Shown: positions 1-11,215, counted from the stretch's first letter. The stretch is 64,000 nt of DNA from Leadbettera azotonutricia ZAS-9 (GCF_000214355.1 NC_015577.1:2595389-2659388); one strand, 5' to 3'. Notes: generated from the sequence alone by a model not told the origin. Numbers and translations are program-made.

Positions 1-2432
1 GCCAGCAGTTTTTCCCTGATGCTCAGGACTGCTTCGGTGAAGGGGAGAGTTTCTTCGCGGCAGACAGCGGCGTTTCCGTCCCTGCCGGCGATTTCCAGTT
101 TATAGGCCCATTCTCCAAGTTCAGGAGCGCCCAGGGTACGCAGGACGCTTTTAATGCCGTGGGCCTTAATGCCCAGGGATTTCCAGTCTTCTTTTTCCAG
201 GCCCTCCCGAAGTATGCGGATGCTCTCATCAAGGCCGCCGCAGAACTGCCGCAGGAGTTTAAGATAGCCTTCATGCTGCCCGCCTGACAGGGAAATGCCG
301 GTGTCCACGTTAAGACTTTTTATTTCCCGGAGTTTCAGGAACAGATCGCTGTCTTTTGCATCAATTTTTGCGGGGGCCGCTATTTCCGATGAAATCTTGT
401 CCTTGGGCAGCCATTTGGACAGAATCGTATCCAGCCTGCGGACTTCAATAGGTTTGGGGAGAAGATCCTGCATGCCTACGGCAAGAACAGTCTGCAAAGC
501 TTCGTTTACCACATTGGCGGTCAGAGCGATGATGGGTACTGAAGCTGTCCCGTTGCCAGCTTCAGTATTTCCGTTCTCTTTTTCCCATTCCCGCATAAGC
601 TTTGTAGTTTCAAGGCCGTCCATGTCGGGCATCATATAATCCATAAAGACAAGGTCATAATGCCTATTGCGGAACATGTGTATCGCTTCCGACCCGCTTG
701 CGCAGGTTTCCACAATAAAATGACGGAGTTCCAGAAAACCCCTGGCGACAGTGAGATTCTCGGGGGTATCGTCCACCACAAGTATCTTTACATCCCCTTT
801 GGCGCTTACCATGGAATCAATGGTATTTTCAATTTGAAGGGTATCCCCGGGTATCAGAGGAATGTACGCGGTAAAACATGAGCCTTTGCCGTATTCGCTT
901 TCTACTTCGATAAAACCGCCCATCAGGTCAAGGAGCCTATGGGTAATCGCCAGCCCCAGACCCGTACCGGCGATGCCTCGGTTCTTCCTCACATCAAGCT
1001 GCTGAAAGGAATCGAACAGTTTCGGAATATCTTCTTTTCTGAGGCCGATGCCTGAGTCTTCCACAGCGATTGCAAGATAATCTATTTTATTTTTGGTCAC
1101 CCGGTTGAGCTTGCAGCTGACAAAGCCCCTGTGGGTATATTTGACGGCGTTGTTTGCTATATTGACCAGGATCTGGCGGACCCTGGATTCGTCGCCGAAG
1201 AGAACCATCGGAATATCCTGGTCCAGATCGGATTGCCATTGCAGCCCCTTGCCCTCGGCAATGAACTGGCACATAGAACAAACTTCGGCAAAAAGGCTCC
1301 TGATATTGTAATGCACCGGAATGACATCCAATTTTCCAGCTTCGATTTTGGAAAAATCAAGAATGTCGTTAATAATGGAGAGGAGAGACCGGGACATTCT
1401 TTTAATATCCACAAAATATTTAATCTGCTGCTCGTCGAGGTTGTCGGTGCGCATAAGATCGCTCATGCCGACAATGGCGTTCATGGGGGTCCGGATTTCG
1501 TGGCTCATGTTCGCAAGGAATTCGTTCTTGGTAAGGCTTGCGGCCTTTGCTTCCAGGGATGCCTGAACCAGTTCCGTAATGTCCGTGATATTGAGGAAAC
1601 GTCCCTTTGTTTCTCCCGTGAGGTTATCGGAAATGATTCTGAAATAACGGGATTCCCCGTCCAGATTTATCTCGGCGGTGTGTTCCACAAAACCCCGGGT
1701 TTTGAGAATTTCGCCGATCATCATCTTGACATTCATATCGCCGAACAAATCCAGAATGGACCTGCCTATGGGCAGCGAGGGGTCCTTGATATTGGCAAAG
1801 GCTGCCATTTTATCGCTGATATAGGTTATACAATTCAGTTCGTCAACCATGGCCATCATATCCGGGGTTGTAGTCATCAGGGTCGAAAAAGTATTCTCCG
1901 CCGCGATGGATTTACTGTTTTTGTCCGCTGCGAAAAGGATAATCAGAAACTGCAGCACTGTTTCAGCGAGCATCAGCACCCCGTTTACCATAAGTTCAGA
2001 AAATGGGAGCTCTACTCCAAAGTGAGACCCCGGAAGCCGGAAATATATCAGAACAATATTAATAGAATTGGTGATGATCGAATACTGCAGGAATTTTTTC
2101 GGATTAAAATAGATTACCGCAATGCTGTCAATGATAAAAAGAACGGCGAAAAAGTAGGTAAAGCTATCCATAAAGAAAGAAGCAATTATGTAGACAAAAT
2201 AAACCAAAAGAGGGACGGCAAGGGCCGAATTGATATATTTTTGCAGTTTTATAAAAATACCAATCAGCAGGAGGACTATTAAGCTGGCGCCGACAACAAT
2301 CAAGCCTCCTGAATATTCCCCCATTGAAAGGGCGGCGATAACCCGGAATACCATGAAGGCGATAATGGCGGTAATTATCAAACCGTTGGCCAGGCGGTAA
2401 TAGCGGACATTGGAATTGGTATTGTTATTCAT
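1..2432 (-). CDS. membrane hybrid histidine kinase with REC and HPt domains (3' end beyond window)
   Basis: At least 810 codons are read on the minus strand from ATG 2430-2432; the stop lies beyond position 1. The first ~170 residues hold about six hydrophobic segments, so it is probably an integral membrane sensor. A PAS-like region follows, then a HisKA box [11 protein letters not shown] with the phospho-accepting His near residue 311, and an ATPase domain with a GTGLGLAI motif. A receiver domain has LVVDD and [10 protein letters not shown] (phospho-acceptor Asp near 598). An HPt domain has the motif KAHGIKS (His near 758). This His-Asp-His order is that of an unorthodox phosphorelay kinase. 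The start overlaps the end of the diacylglycerol kinase gene by 8 nt, indicating translational coupling. The domain calls are firm; the stimulus and target are unknown. Confidence 0.9.
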   Translation of the reverse strand, partial: MNNNTNSNVRYYRLANGLIITAIIAFMVFRVIAALSMGEYSGGLIVVGASLIVLLLIGIFIKLQKYINSALAVPLLVYFVYIIASFFMDSFTYFFAVLFIIDSIAVIYFNPKKFLQYSIITNSINIVLIYFRLPGSHFGVELPFSELMVNGVLMLAETVLQFLIILFAADKNSKSIAAENTFSTLMTTTPDMMAMVDELNCITYISDKMAAFANIKDPSLPIGRSILDLFGDMNVKMMIGEILKTRGFVEHTAEINLDGESRYFRIISDNLTGETKGRFLNITDITELVQASLEAKAASLTKNEFLANMSHEIRTPMNAIVGMSDLMRTDNLDEQQIKYFVDIKRMSRSLLSIINDILDFSKIEAGKLDVIPVHYNIRSLFAEVCSMCQFIAEGKGLQWQSDLDQDIPMVLFGDESRVRQILVNIANNAVKYTHRGFVSCKLNRVTKNKIDYLAIAVEDSGIGLRKEDIPKLFDSFQQLDVRKNRGIAGTGLGLAITHRLLDLMGGFIEVESEYGKGSCFTAYIPLIPGDTLQIENTIDSMVSAKGDVKILVVDDTPENLTVARGFLELRHFIVETCASGSEAIHMFRNRHYDLVFMDYMMPDMDGLETTKLMREWEKENGNTEAGNGTASVPIIALTANVVNEALQTVLAVGMQDLLPKPIEVRRLDTILSKWLPKDKISSEIAAPAKIDAKDSDLFLKLREIKSLNVDTGISLSGGQHEGYLKLLRQFCGGLDESIRILREGLEKEDWKSLGIKAHGIKSVLRTLGAPELGEWAYKLEIAGRDGNAAVCREETLPFTEAVLSIREKLL

Positions 2433-3420
2433 GGGGGGCCGCCCGTCTCTGATACGAAAGCCCGTTGGGCGCCGCGATATTTACGGCGCCGGGAACAACC
2501 TCGCAGGTGAGTTCCGAATCAAAAAAGGCTTCACCGTCCATGTTCACAAAAAGAGGGGATTCGGAATTGATCGAAACTTTTTTGATCCGCCTCCAGATAA
2601 AATATTTCGGGTATTTGGCGAATTCTCCTTTTAAGTAAGGGCCCATCATCAGCAAAATCCGCAGGGGAGATATGCTCTTTAAAAGGAGCATGTCCAGAAA
2701 ACCATCGTCAGGAACAGCAGTAATTACCGCGTTTTTATCAATACCGTAGCAGGGCCCGTTGGCGATATTCAGAAGCGCATATGAACCGCTCAAATCCTCC
2801 CCGTCCGCATTTATGGTATAGTATTGATTAATGACTGCTTTATTGAATGCCACCTGGATAGCGCCCAGAATGATAAAAGCGGAATTTATCCAGTTGAAGC
2901 GTCTGCGGATTTTTTCAAACTGTTTGTTCCATGGCTGTATTCCGATTATCACCGCCGATTCCATCCCTATGGTGCAATAACTGAGGGCATAGTTGTCTCC
3001 GCAGTGGATAATATCGGTTGGTATTCCTTTTGCCCCTGTCTGGAGCGTTATATCCCTGAATTCCGCAATGTGCTCTTCGCCGAAGTTCCGGACAAAATCG
3101 TTCCCCGTGCCGTGGGGCATAATGGCAAGATCCGTATTCGGAAGACCCATGATCCCGTTGAGGCAGCAAAAAGAGGTTCCGTCCCCTCCTATGGAGTAGA
3201 CCCGCAAAGCGGTTTCTTTTTCCAGATTCTGCATGTATTTTCTGATAACAATGATGGAATCACGGGGAAATTCTTCAATATGGATGAAAAAATCCTCCCG
3301 AGGAAGATTCCCAGCCTTCCGGCCGGTGAAATATGCATCAATCGCGGCAATCACCTGCTGCAGCTTTCTTTTTTTGGGAAAGGATTTCGGATTAATGATG
3401 AACAAATGCTTTTTTGCCAT
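2425..3420 (-). CDS. diacylglycerol/lipid kinase family protein
   Basis: This 331-residue protein has the DAGK catalytic fold: NPKS near the N-terminus, the nucleotide-binding GGDGT motif, MPHGTGNDF and a C-terminal NMDGE motif. Such enzymes phosphorylate diacylglycerol or related lipids with ATP at the inner face of the membrane. I chose ATG 3420 ([10 protein letters not shown]) because a GGAGG site lies 8 nt upstream and a promoter at 3448-3476 would cut off a longer reading frame. The stop codon overlaps the start of the downstream hybrid kinase, so the two are co-translated. Whether the product modifies lipid, sphingosine-like or another polyol substrate cannot be told from sequence. Confidence 0.85.
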   Translation of the reverse strand: MAKKHLFIINPKSFPKKRKLQQVIAAIDAYFTGRKAGNLPREDFFIHIEEFPRDSIIVIRKYMQNLEKETALRVYSIGGDGTSFCCLNGIMGLPNTDLAIMPHGTGNDFVRNFGEEHIAEFRDITLQTGAKGIPTDIIHCGDNYALSYCTIGMESAVIIGIQPWNKQFEKIRRRFNWINSAFIILGAIQVAFNKAVINQYYTINADGEDLSGSYALLNIANGPCYGIDKNAVITAVPDDGFLDMLLLKSISPLRILLMMGPYLKGEFAKYPKYFIWRRIKKVSINSESPLFVNMDGEAFFDSELTCEVVPGAVNIAAPNGLSYQRRAAPHE

Positions 3421-3447
3421 CTGCGGAGCCTCCATTCCCCAAGCCGC

Positions 3448-3476
3448 ATTATATTGCTTATGTTCAGAATAAACAA
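3448..3476 (-). promoter_or_regulatory. sigma70-type promoter for the lipid kinase-hybrid kinase operon
   Basis: On the minus strand TTGTTT (3471-3476) and TATAAT (3448-3453) are separated by 17 nt. Transcription would begin about 20 nt upstream of ATG 3420. It is back to back with the plus-strand promoter at 3482-3510. Confidence 0.6.
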
Positions 3477-3481
3477 GAAGC

Positions 3482-3510
3482 TTGCATTTTTTTAAGAAAA
3501 ATGATAGAAT
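3482..3510 (+). promoter_or_regulatory. sigma70-type promoter for the PAS-only gene
   Basis: TTGCAT (3482-3487), a 17-nt spacer and TAGAAT (3505-3510). It overlaps the first possible ATG at 3482, which therefore cannot be the translation start, and supports ATG 3545. Confidence 0.55.
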
Positions 3511-3544
3511 AATACGGAAAATTCGGGAAGGGGATACTATCGGG

Positions 3545-4708
3545 ATGCTGTTCCATAAAAGCGCGCGCAAAGACAGGGAGTATTTTCAGCTGCTGCTGAA
3601 AAACACCCCCAATATTGTTATCATACTTGACGGCAACGGCCTTATTGAATTCTGCAGCGATGTTTTTATAAAAACAGTAGGATCTGAAAAATACAAATAC
3701 CTCCAGGGACTGCATTTTTCGGAATTATTTGCATTTTTTGATAGCGATTCAACCAAAGAAATTGCGCAGAAAACCTTTGAGAAGATACAGTTAGAAAAAG
3801 AGATCGCTATCGGCCACCTGTATATCGATTTTTCCGGTCAGGGCAAAAAATGCCGGTACCTGCTTCAGTCTATACCGCTTCTGGATGACAGGAATGTCTT
3901 TCAGGGAGTGGAGGTGTATTTGCTTGAAGAGGCCGGATTGCTCCGGGCCGAAGCCGACGAGCGGGTACAGGCGATGCTGGACGCTACCCCCTTAGCCTGT
4001 TCCATCAGGGATAAAGACGGGAAGGTCATTGACTGTAACGAAGAGGCGGTGCGGTATTTCGGCGCAAAAAGCAAGGCCGAGCTGCTGGCGAATATTAACA
4101 AAACCAATCCCGAATTCCAGAATGACGGGGAAGCTTCCATAAGCAAGCAGAAACGGTACGATGCTACAGTGCTCCGTACCGGCAATCTTCGCTTCCCCTG
4201 GCTCCATCTTAGCTTGCAGGGGGAAGAACTCCCCGCAGATGTGACTCTTCGGAAGGTGTCCCTGAAAAACGCCGCCTTTGCCGCTTATTCCCGGGATTTA
4301 CGGGAAGTCGAGGCCAGTCAAAAAAGGCTTCGGGAAACGGAGGAATTGCTCCGCGCCATGATGGACGCCGCCCCTATGGCCTGTACCATCCGGGACGCTG
4401 ACAATAATATCCTGGAATGCAATCAGAAAACGGCACAGATGCTCGGGGTTTCCCAAAAAGCCGATGTAAACAGCCTTTTTAAAAACTTTACCGCCTATCC
4501 TGAATTCCAGGAAGACGGAACGCCCAGCCGGAGCAGGGCGAAGGCCATGATCGATGAGATTCTTGAAAAGGGGTATGTCCGGTATAAATGGATATACCGT
4601 ACCGTGGCCGGGGAACCCTTCCCGGTGGAAATGACCGGGGTGCGTATTCAATGGCGGGAGGGGTACCGTATTGCTGTTTTTTCCCGGGATCTGCGGGAAG
4701 CTCCGTGA
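3545..4708 (+). CDS. PAS-domain-only signalling protein
   Basis: The 387-residue soluble protein contains three PAS-like units (roughly residues 15-125, 145-255 and 275-385). The last two are internal duplicates: both begin with ATP(M)AC-type segments ([26 protein letters not shown]) and end with an SRDLREV/A-type tail. A very similar PAS unit is present in the hybrid kinase at 6664-9882 ([13 protein letters not shown]). No kinase, cyclase, GGDEF/EAL or DNA-binding output domain is visible. It may be a partner or decoy sensor for the neighbouring kinases; this is inference. ATG 3545 was preferred over 3482 because of the promoter position and an AAGGGG site 11 nt upstream. The 3' end converges on the next kinase gene with a 12-nt gap. 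Confidence 0.8.
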   Translation: MLFHKSARKDREYFQLLLKNTPNIVIILDGNGLIEFCSDVFIKTVGSEKYKYLQGLHFSELFAFFDSDSTKEIAQKTFEKIQLEKEIAIGHLYIDFSGQGKKCRYLLQSIPLLDDRNVFQGVEVYLLEEAGLLRAEADERVQAMLDATPLACSIRDKDGKVIDCNEEAVRYFGAKSKAELLANINKTNPEFQNDGEASISKQKRYDATVLRTGNLRFPWLHLSLQGEELPADVTLRKVSLKNAAFAAYSRDLREVEASQKRLRETEELLRAMMDAAPMACTIRDADNNILECNQKTAQMLGVSQKADVNSLFKNFTAYPEFQEDGTPSRSRAKAMIDEILEKGYVRYKWIYRTVAGEPFPVEMTGVRIQWREGYRIAVFSRDLREAP

Positions 4709-4720
4709 ACCGGGCTGCTT

Positions 4721-6649
4721 CTAGCTTTTCTGTAAATTCTGCGCGATCAGGCTGACAAGCGTTTCCATTTCTACCGGCTTCCCGATATGGCTGTTCATTC
4801 CGGTTTCAAAGCAGCGGAAAATCATGTCTCCTCCGGTATCTGCCGTCACGGCAATGATGGGGATTCTGTCCGACCCTTTGATCCCGGAAGCCCGTATGCG
4901 GCGGGTTGCCTCAAAGCCGTCCATTTCGGGCATATGCAGATCCATAAGTATAAGGTCATAGGTGTTTTTTAAATACAACTCTACGGCTTCTTCGCCGTTT
5001 TGAGCGCCCTCAAGTATGGCACCAGTATCTTCCAGTATGGCAAAAATGATCTCGCGGTTCATTTCCACATCATCAACCACAAGAATATGACGCCCTTCGA
5101 GGGATACCGGAGAGGCGGCGCCGGCAGCTGCTCCGCCGGCCAAAGAGGCAGCGTCAACCTTGAGTTTGAGGGTGCAAATAAACAAGGAGCCTTTACCGGG
5201 TTCCGACACTACCTCAATAGTACCATCCATCATTTCCACTATTCGTTTTGTAATGGCCAGGCCCAGGCCGATTCCGCCGTAGGTACGGGTAATGCTGTTG
5301 TCTGCCTGCTCAAAAGCGTCCCATATATGTTTCTTTTGTTCATCCGAAACACCCACGCCTGTATCTTTTACTTCAAAATGGATAACGCAGGTATCTTCGC
5401 TGCTGCTAACCTTGAAGGCGGAAAAATACACGGCCCCTTCTTTGGGGGTAAATTTGACCGCATTGGACAGCAGGTTCATCAATACCTGTTTCAGCCGACG
5501 CTCATCGGCGATGAGCAGAACCGGAATTGCCGGGTCAACAGCGGAGGTAAATTTTTGCTTCTTTTGTTCAGCCATGGACGCAGTACGGGCAATAATCTGC
5601 TCTGCCATTTTATTGAAATTGAATGATTGAGGTATAAGATCAAAATTTCCGATATCAATCTCCGCCATGTCCAGAGCATCGTTGATAAGATCCAAAAGAT
5701 GCCGGGAAGCATCTTCGATCTTGTCAAGGCAATATATTCTGCGGCTTTCTTCTTTTGCGGTTTTGGTGATAGCGGTCATGCCTATAATGGCGTTCATGGG
5801 GGTACGCATTTCGTGGCTCATGCGGCTTAAAAAATCGCTTTTGGCTTTATTGTAATATTTGGCCTGGACCAGGGCCTGGGCGATTTCCTGCTGCATACGC
5901 TTTAATTCGGTATCGTCCCAGGCGGTAATTCCAATACCGGTTTCCCCGTTATAAAGCTGCGCCGCGAAGGCGGAAAACGAAAAAGACCTTATTTCGCCGT
6001 CTTTCCGCTTTACGGGCATTTCAAAACTCAGGTGCCCCCCGCTGCTGGCGGGAAGGATTTCTTCGTTCAGGCGGCGGAGATTGTCAGCGTCGAGAATAAG
6101 GGTAAGCCCACCGTCAATAATCTCCTCACGGGTATACCCCGAAAGGGCGACCGTTCCGGGGTTCAGGTACTCGATTTTCCCCTGGGCATTTATATAAAGC
6201 ATAAGCTGGGGCGACCCCTCGGCAATGGAAGACACCCGTACAAAATCGTCCTCTATCATGTGAATCAGGGCAGTGTTCTTCATCTGGGTTTTAACCCGCG
6301 CCATAACTACCACCGATTTGAACGGTTTGGTGATATAGTCGGCGGCGCCCAGCTCGAAGCCCTTCTCTTCGTCATTTGCGTTATCAAGCCCGGTGATAAA
6401 AATTACCGGGATATTTGCGGTTTGCGGGGATTCCTTTAATTTTGTGAGTACCTCAAAACCGTTCATGTCGGGCATGATGATATCGAGAAGTATGAGTTCG
6501 GGCTTGTTCTCCGCAGCCAGCCGCAAGGCCTGCTCTCCGGATTTGGCGGTATACACGGAATATTCGGACGATAAAATCTGGTTAAGAACAAGCAAATTCG
6601 CATTTTCATCGTCAACCACGAGTATTGAATATTTCTGCTTTGTATCCAT
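4721..6649 (-). CDS. cytoplasmic hybrid histidine kinase, REC-PAS-HisKA-HATPase-REC
   Basis: The 642-residue protein has no membrane segments. An N-terminal receiver domain has ILVVDDEN, acceptor Asp56 in LLDIIMPDMNG and Lys108 in TKPF. A PAS region spans about 135-255. HisKA follows with His279 in MSHEMRTPMNA. The ATPase domain has NLLSNAVKF, DTGVGVS and GGIGLGLAI. A second receiver has Asp570 in LMDLHMPEMDG and Lys624 in GKP. It lacks an HPt domain, unlike the two other hybrid kinases here. Its start lies 14 nt downstream of the stop of the 1072-residue kinase gene, with GGAG ahead of ATG, so it is the last gene of a FIST-kinase-kinase operon. With an N-terminal receiver it could take phosphate from the HPt of its neighbour; that is inference. 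Confidence 0.93.
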   Translation of the reverse strand: MDTKQKYSILVVDDENANLLVLNQILSSEYSVYTAKSGEQALRLAAENKPELILLDIIMPDMNGFEVLTKLKESPQTANIPVIFITGLDNANDEEKGFELGAADYITKPFKSVVVMARVKTQMKNTALIHMIEDDFVRVSSIAEGSPQLMLYINAQGKIEYLNPGTVALSGYTREEIIDGGLTLILDADNLRRLNEEILPASSGGHLSFEMPVKRKDGEIRSFSFSAFAAQLYNGETGIGITAWDDTELKRMQQEIAQALVQAKYYNKAKSDFLSRMSHEMRTPMNAIIGMTAITKTAKEESRRIYCLDKIEDASRHLLDLINDALDMAEIDIGNFDLIPQSFNFNKMAEQIIARTASMAEQKKQKFTSAVDPAIPVLLIADERRLKQVLMNLLSNAVKFTPKEGAVYFSAFKVSSSEDTCVIHFEVKDTGVGVSDEQKKHIWDAFEQADNSITRTYGGIGLGLAITKRIVEMMDGTIEVVSEPGKGSLFICTLKLKVDAASLAGGAAAGAASPVSLEGRHILVVDDVEMNREIIFAILEDTGAILEGAQNGEEAVELYLKNTYDLILMDLHMPEMDGFEATRRIRASGIKGSDRIPIIAVTADTGGDMIFRCFETGMNSHIGKPVEMETLVSLIAQNLQKS

Positions 6650-6663
6650 ACACTTTCTCCGTC

Positions 6664-9600
6664 TTAGCTAAGCTTTTCTTTTATCGTGTCCAATAGCGCT
6701 GCCGCCTCCATAAAATCGAGACTGGCAATATACTCTATCAGTTTTTTGCTTTCTGCCATAGGCCCAAGTATTTCGCGTATATCGGATACCAAATTAAGGC
6801 TGTCGGTGCTGCCGGTTTTCAGCATGGGCTCAAGGCGGGCAATAAAGGCAAGGGCCCCGGCCTTGTCCAGGCTGCCGACGTTCTGCGGCGCCGGGGAACC
6901 AGCGCCCTGGCTCTGTTCCCTTGTTTCGGGCTTTAACGCCTTCAATTCAGCCAGCACTGCGCCAAGCTCGGTCTCCAGGGCTTTCAGCGTATCTTGGGGC
7001 ATCAGGACCTTTTCGGTTTCTTCTCCCTTTAGGGCCGTTTCCACTGCCAGAGCGGCATTTCCCAGACTTTTTGCCCCTATCAGGTTCGCCGTGCTTTTCA
7101 GGGTATGAGCCACCCTGAACGCTGCCCTGCGTTCCCCTTTTATCAGCGCCTCTTCGATTTTCTGAAAATCCCCACTGTGGCTAATGGTAAATTCCGATAA
7201 TAGCTGCTGATACAGTATATCACTGTTTGCAGAATTCGTTATCCCCGAGGCACGGTCTATCCTGGAGCTTTCGCTATTTGGACTGGTTCCGGCTTCCTTT
7301 CTTTCATCGGAGTTTGCGCTTTTTCTTTCTTTCCGGGGATTTTTGAGCAGCATATCCTTGGGCAGCCATTTGGCGAGTATTATAGAGAGCTCCCTTGCGT
7401 CAATTGGTTTGGACAAGAAATCATTCATACCGTTTTCCAGGAACAATTCCCGGGCCCCGGATACGGCATTGGCGGTCAACGCTATTATCGGCGCAGTCCG
7501 ATACCACTCATTCCCGGACGAACGAATCCGCGCCGCCGCTTCAAGGCCATCCATTTCCGGCATCATGTGATCCATAAAAATGAGGTCGTACTGTTTCTCT
7601 TTGATTTTTTTCAGGGATTCAATTCCGCTTTCCGCTGTATCAGCCTTGATATTGTGGGTATCCAGATATGCAAGGGCTACTTTCAAATTGATGGCGCTGT
7701 CGTCAACTACCAGCACCTTTGCTTTGCCATTGGTAGTTATATTGCTTTCTGCTATTGCCTGTTCCACTTTTCCCGCGTCCCCCCGGGGAAGGGGCAGCAA
7801 TATGGTGAATACGGAGCCTTTTCCATATTCGCTTTGCACATCTATACGCCCGTCCATCATGTCGGTAAGCCGCTTCGAAATGGAAAGCCCCAGCCCCGTA
7901 CCGCTGATGCCCCGGTTCTTTTGTACATCAAACTGCTCAAATTCTCCAAAGAGCTTTGTAAGATTTTCCTTTCTGATGCCGATGCCGCTGTCTTTCACCG
8001 TAAAGACCGTATAGGTTTTGTCCTGCTCTGTCAGCTGCCCAACCCGAAAATCCACATATCCTTCTCTGGTATACTTAATGGCGTTATTCAGGATATTTGT
8101 AACAACCTGTCTGATCCGTATATCATCGCCATAAACTATCTGTGGTATATTAAGGTCAAAGCTGCTGCGGAATTCCAGTCCCTTTCCCTCGGCCATAAAA
8201 CGGTTCAGGGAAGCGATATTGTCGTAAAAATCCAAAAGATTAAAATGAACCGGATTGATATCCAGCTTGCCGCTTTCTATTTTTGAAACATCCAGAATAT
8301 CATTGATGATTTGCAGCAGCATTTTGGACATTTTCTTTATATCGTCGAAAAATTCCTTCTGTTTGTCGTCCAGATTATCGGTGCGCATAAGATCGCTCAT
8401 GCCGATAATAGCGTTCATGGGTGTCCTGATTTCGTGGCTCATGGAAGCGAGGAAATGGCTTTTGGCGGTATTGGCGCTTTCGGTCCGCTTGATGTCGTTT
8501 AAATTCAAGAGCCCCCCTATCATGAGGGAAGGTTTGCCGTCTTTCCATTCAATGGCGCGCCCTGCGGTAAGCGCCCAAATATACTCTCCATTTTTATGGC
8601 GGATACGGATTTCCGACCGGTATTTGTCCGAAACTCCGGCAAGATAATCATTCAGTTCACGGGACATTTGGCCAAGATCATCGGGATGTATAATATCTAT
8701 CCATTTTGACGGGGGATCGCTTATTACAGGATTAAGAACGCCCGCGGCAGTAATTTCTTCAGGATCATAACCAAACTCATCTTTGAAATGGGAACTGAAA
8801 ATCAGGTGGTCAGTGGCGCTCTCATATTCCCAATAACTGAATTTGGAAATACCCGCCACTATATCCAGATGATCCCGTTTGCGGAGAAGCGCCTGTTCCG
8901 CTTGCTGCACTTCCTTTTCTTTTTGATATATGCTCCTGAGGTCGCGGACAAATACAGTCACACGCCAGTCGTTTTGCCATTTAACCCGCACTATGGTAAT
9001 TTCCGCCGGGATGGGTTCCTTTTCGGCAGTGCAGTGGGTCCATTCAAAAGTAATACGGCCGGTTTCTATGGCTTTATGGATATTTTGCAACGCTTTCTGC
9101 TTGCTGGACATGCCATCGGGTTGAAATTTAGGCATAAAGCTATAGAAATCTTCAATAAAATCCCCTTTCGATTCCGCGCCGAAGAGGGTAAGGGCTTCCC
9201 TATTGCAGTCATAAACCGCTCCTTCCCCGTCCATAAGAAAACAGGCAAGAGGCGTTGCGTCCAGCATGACCCTGGTACGTTCTTCCGCTTCGGCGTTTTT
9301 TACTTCCGTGGTGTCATGATAGATAGCAAGGACGCCGTCATAGGTGTGATGCTCCTCCATAAGCGGCGTTACCTGAATTGTAAATAAACGGGATTCCTTC
9401 ATGCCCGGAAATTTAATGGAAGCCTCGGTAGAATAGGGTTTTTGACTGATTTTTAGAGCTTCCATGCGCCGCATGGCATTTTTGCTGAATTCTTCTTCCC
9501 CCAGCCTTTGGTACAGCTCTTCGTACTTCTGCCCGTTTACCAGCCCGAAATTGTCAATATTGGCAAGTTTTAAAAACGCGTTGGAACAGTAGGCGATGCG

Positions 9601-9882
9601 GTCTTCGCTGTTAATGAGCAGAAGAGGGTTCGGTATATTTTCGAGTACCATCTTCATGTACTTTTCCAGCTTTACCTGTTCCGCAGTCCGCATATTTTCA
9701 AAGACATGCTTTGTATCGGCAAGCACTTCTGCCGTATCCAGCCGGTTCTTGAGACGGCGGATTTCGCGGTCAAGCAGACGCTTGCCTTTCAGGAGTTCCC
9801 CGGCAAGAACAAGAAGTTCCTCCCGGCTCATTGTCTCAGGGTTTATATGGGGGTTCTCTGCCCGGATCTCATTGTTATCCAT
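6664..9882 (-). CDS. large cytoplasmic hybrid histidine kinase with three PAS domains, REC and HPt
   Basis: 1072 residues. The order is: coiled-coil N-terminus (about 20-75), PAS (75-195), PAS (203-315), a third PAS of the PAS_3 type (340-465), HisKA with His483 in [11 protein letters not shown], ATPase domain with [15 protein letters not shown] and GTGLGLSI, receiver with LVVDD, Asp771 in [10 protein letters not shown] and Lys825 in SKP, a Ser/Glu-rich linker, and an HPt domain with His926 in AHTLKS. The C-terminal ~60 residues form an extra alpha-helical tail. There is no transmembrane segment. The HisKA-to-REC part closely resembles the kinase at 1-2432, so the two are probably paralogues. 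It follows the FIST gene by 27 nt in the same operon, and FIST proteins are commonly paired with such kinases as cytoplasmic input modules. Confidence 0.93.
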   Translation of the reverse strand: MDNNEIRAENPHINPETMSREELLVLAGELLKGKRLLDREIRRLKNRLDTAEVLADTKHVFENMRTAEQVKLEKYMKMVLENIPNPLLLINSEDRIAYCSNAFLKLANIDNFGLVNGQKYEELYQRLGEEEFSKNAMRRMEALKISQKPYSTEASIKFPGMKESRLFTIQVTPLMEEHHTYDGVLAIYHDTTEVKNAEAEERTRVMLDATPLACFLMDGEGAVYDCNREALTLFGAESKGDFIEDFYSFMPKFQPDGMSSKQKALQNIHKAIETGRITFEWTHCTAEKEPIPAEITIVRVKWQNDWRVTVFVRDLRSIYQKEKEVQQAEQALLRKRDHLDIVAGISKFSYWEYESATDHLIFSSHFKDEFGYDPEEITAAGVLNPVISDPPSKWIDIIHPDDLGQMSRELNDYLAGVSDKYRSEIRIRHKNGEYIWALTAGRAIEWKDGKPSLMIGGLLNLNDIKRTESANTAKSHFLASMSHEIRTPMNAIIGMSDLMRTDNLDDKQKEFFDDIKKMSKMLLQIINDILDVSKIESGKLDINPVHFNLLDFYDNIASLNRFMAEGKGLEFRSSFDLNIPQIVYGDDIRIRQVVTNILNNAIKYTREGYVDFRVGQLTEQDKTYTVFTVKDSGIGIRKENLTKLFGEFEQFDVQKNRGISGTGLGLSISKRLTDMMDGRIDVQSEYGKGSVFTILLPLPRGDAGKVEQAIAESNITTNGKAKVLVVDDSAINLKVALAYLDTHNIKADTAESGIESLKKIKEKQYDLIFMDHMMPEMDGLEAAARIRSSGNEWYRTAPIIALTANAVSGARELFLENGMNDFLSKPIDARELSIILAKWLPKDMLLKNPRKERKSANSDERKEAGTSPNSESSRIDRASGITNSANSDILYQQLLSEFTISHSGDFQKIEEALIKGERRAAFRVAHTLKSTANLIGAKSLGNAALAVETALKGEETEKVLMPQDTLKALETELGAVLAELKALKPETREQSQGAGSPAPQNVGSLDKAGALAFIARLEPMLKTGSTDSLNLVSDIREILGPMAESKKLIEYIASLDFMEAAALLDTIKEKLS

Positions 9883-9909
9883 TAATATGAACCCTCTGGT
9901 GTTCCGGTA

Positions 9910-11070
9910 TCAGAAAATACATGCGGCGAAGGTATAATTATGGATTTGGTTTATCATAAGGCCCTCGGCATTTTTGACCGGACAAATTTCACCGCCGGAA
10001 TAGCAAATCTGATAGGGCATATCGTTTCCCAGAATGCCGACTGTCTTTTCAAGTTCATCAAAAGGCTTCGTGCCTAAAAGTATATTTCTGACGGCACAGG
10101 AGTAAATAAGGGCGCAGGAGGAACTTTCCCTCTCGTTTAATAATTCCTTCAGCGTATTTTCCGCTGTTTCCATAATTCCCGGATAGCCCAGGCTGCCTAT
10201 GGTTACCATCGAACCTTCGGGCATTTCCCCTCCGAAAACACCGTAGCCCTGGGGGGTGATGCTGTATAAAGCCCTGGCCACCGGCAGACTGCCGTCATTG
10301 TATTTGACCATAAAGGGAATGGTATAGAGGATATCCATATTTACAAGGGAAAGCTGCAGGGTTTTAAGGTAATCGGTAAAAGGCATATTGTTTATTTTTT
10401 TGACTGTCTCCGATTGGGACTCGGTAATAACCGCATATTGTTTCTGAAGGCTGTTCGGGGGTATAGAAGTGACAAAGAAACGGGAATTCACTTTTCCGTA
10501 CAAAAAGACAAGGGCCATGGCGTCCGGAAGGGCCTTGCCGTTCCAAATGGTTTTGCAGGAAGTAAAATTGACTGTCCCGTCGCATGAGAGGGATCCGAAC
10601 ACCGGTATATTGCCCGCTGTTTTGTTGATCTGCTTAAACACCGCCCCGCTGCCAATGCTCTTGATAAGCGGGGGATAGGCAAGGATGAGAGAAGGCTCTT
10701 CTGCATATTTCGAGAGACCCTTATTGAAGGCATCCCTGACGGGCGCTTCAATATTGCCCTGGGAAATGGGCCGGGAGAAGCTCGTTGAAAATATGACATC
10801 GTTGCTGGTCAATACCGATATACTGAGCATTTCGGAATCATAGCGTCCTGCAGCGGCATTGCCCCGGCTTGTGATCCCAACCACGTCAAACGGAAGCCTC
10901 GCACAGAGGGCTTCTACAATCCCGGCCTCAACAAATTCCGTTTCACAGATAATAATGCCCACAGAATTTTTAAGCAGCCTGTGTCCAATGTCCAGTTGTC
11001 CCAGGATTTCTTCCGCAGCGGCCTTGATGTCGTCTAATTCGCTGGTAACGGCAGTAAGCATTTTTATCAT
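9910..11070 (-). CDS. FIST-domain sensory protein
   Basis: The 386-residue soluble protein matches the FIST_N plus FIST_C layout. The N-terminal half has SVGIIICETEF and the Gly/Ser-rich FGSLSCDG region near residue 170. The C-terminal half has ARALYSITPQGYG, GEMPEGSMV and an IYSCAVRNILLG segment. FIST domains are ligand-sensing modules, proposed to bind small metabolites such as amino acids, and usually sit next to histidine kinases. Here it is the first gene of an operon with two hybrid kinases. An AGGGGAG site precedes ATG 11070; a second ATG at 11061 is equally usable. The ligand is unknown. Confidence 0.82.
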   Translation of the reverse strand: MIKMLTAVTSELDDIKAAAEEILGQLDIGHRLLKNSVGIIICETEFVEAGIVEALCARLPFDVVGITSRGNAAAGRYDSEMLSISVLTSNDVIFSTSFSRPISQGNIEAPVRDAFNKGLSKYAEEPSLILAYPPLIKSIGSGAVFKQINKTAGNIPVFGSLSCDGTVNFTSCKTIWNGKALPDAMALVFLYGKVNSRFFVTSIPPNSLQKQYAVITESQSETVKKINNMPFTDYLKTLQLSLVNMDILYTIPFMVKYNDGSLPVARALYSITPQGYGVFGGEMPEGSMVTIGSLGYPGIMETAENTLKELLNERESSSCALIYSCAVRNILLGTKPFDELEKTVGILGNDMPYQICYSGGEICPVKNAEGLMINQIHNYTFAACIF

Positions 11071-11105
11071 TTTTCTCCCCTGTGCCGTAATAATTGCGTA
11101 TTTCT

Positions 11106-11178
11106 GGGCGCGCAGGGATTCGAACCCCGGACATCCACGGTGTAAACGTGGCGCTCTAACCAGCTGAGCTACGCGCCC
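11106..11178 (-). tRNA. tRNA-Val (anticodon UAC)
   Basis: A 73-nt cloverleaf: acceptor arms GGGCGCG and CGCGCCC pair fully. The anticodon stem CCACG/CGTGG carries the loop TTTACAC (anticodon TAC), and the T loop is TTCGAAT. CCA is not encoded. It lies 35 nt upstream of the FIST gene on the same strand. Confidence 0.95.
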
Positions 11179-11215
11179 TCCTGAAACGCAAAATTAGCAT
11201 ACCCGGGGCTTCATG

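Noticed and set aside
1131-2282. 383-residue frame on the plus strand
   Set aside because: It is the antisense of the hybrid kinase at 1-2432, whose kinase motifs are unmistakable.
3421-3570. N-terminal extension of the lipid kinase
   Set aside because: It overlaps both divergent promoters and has no ribosome site; ATG 3420 has a good one.
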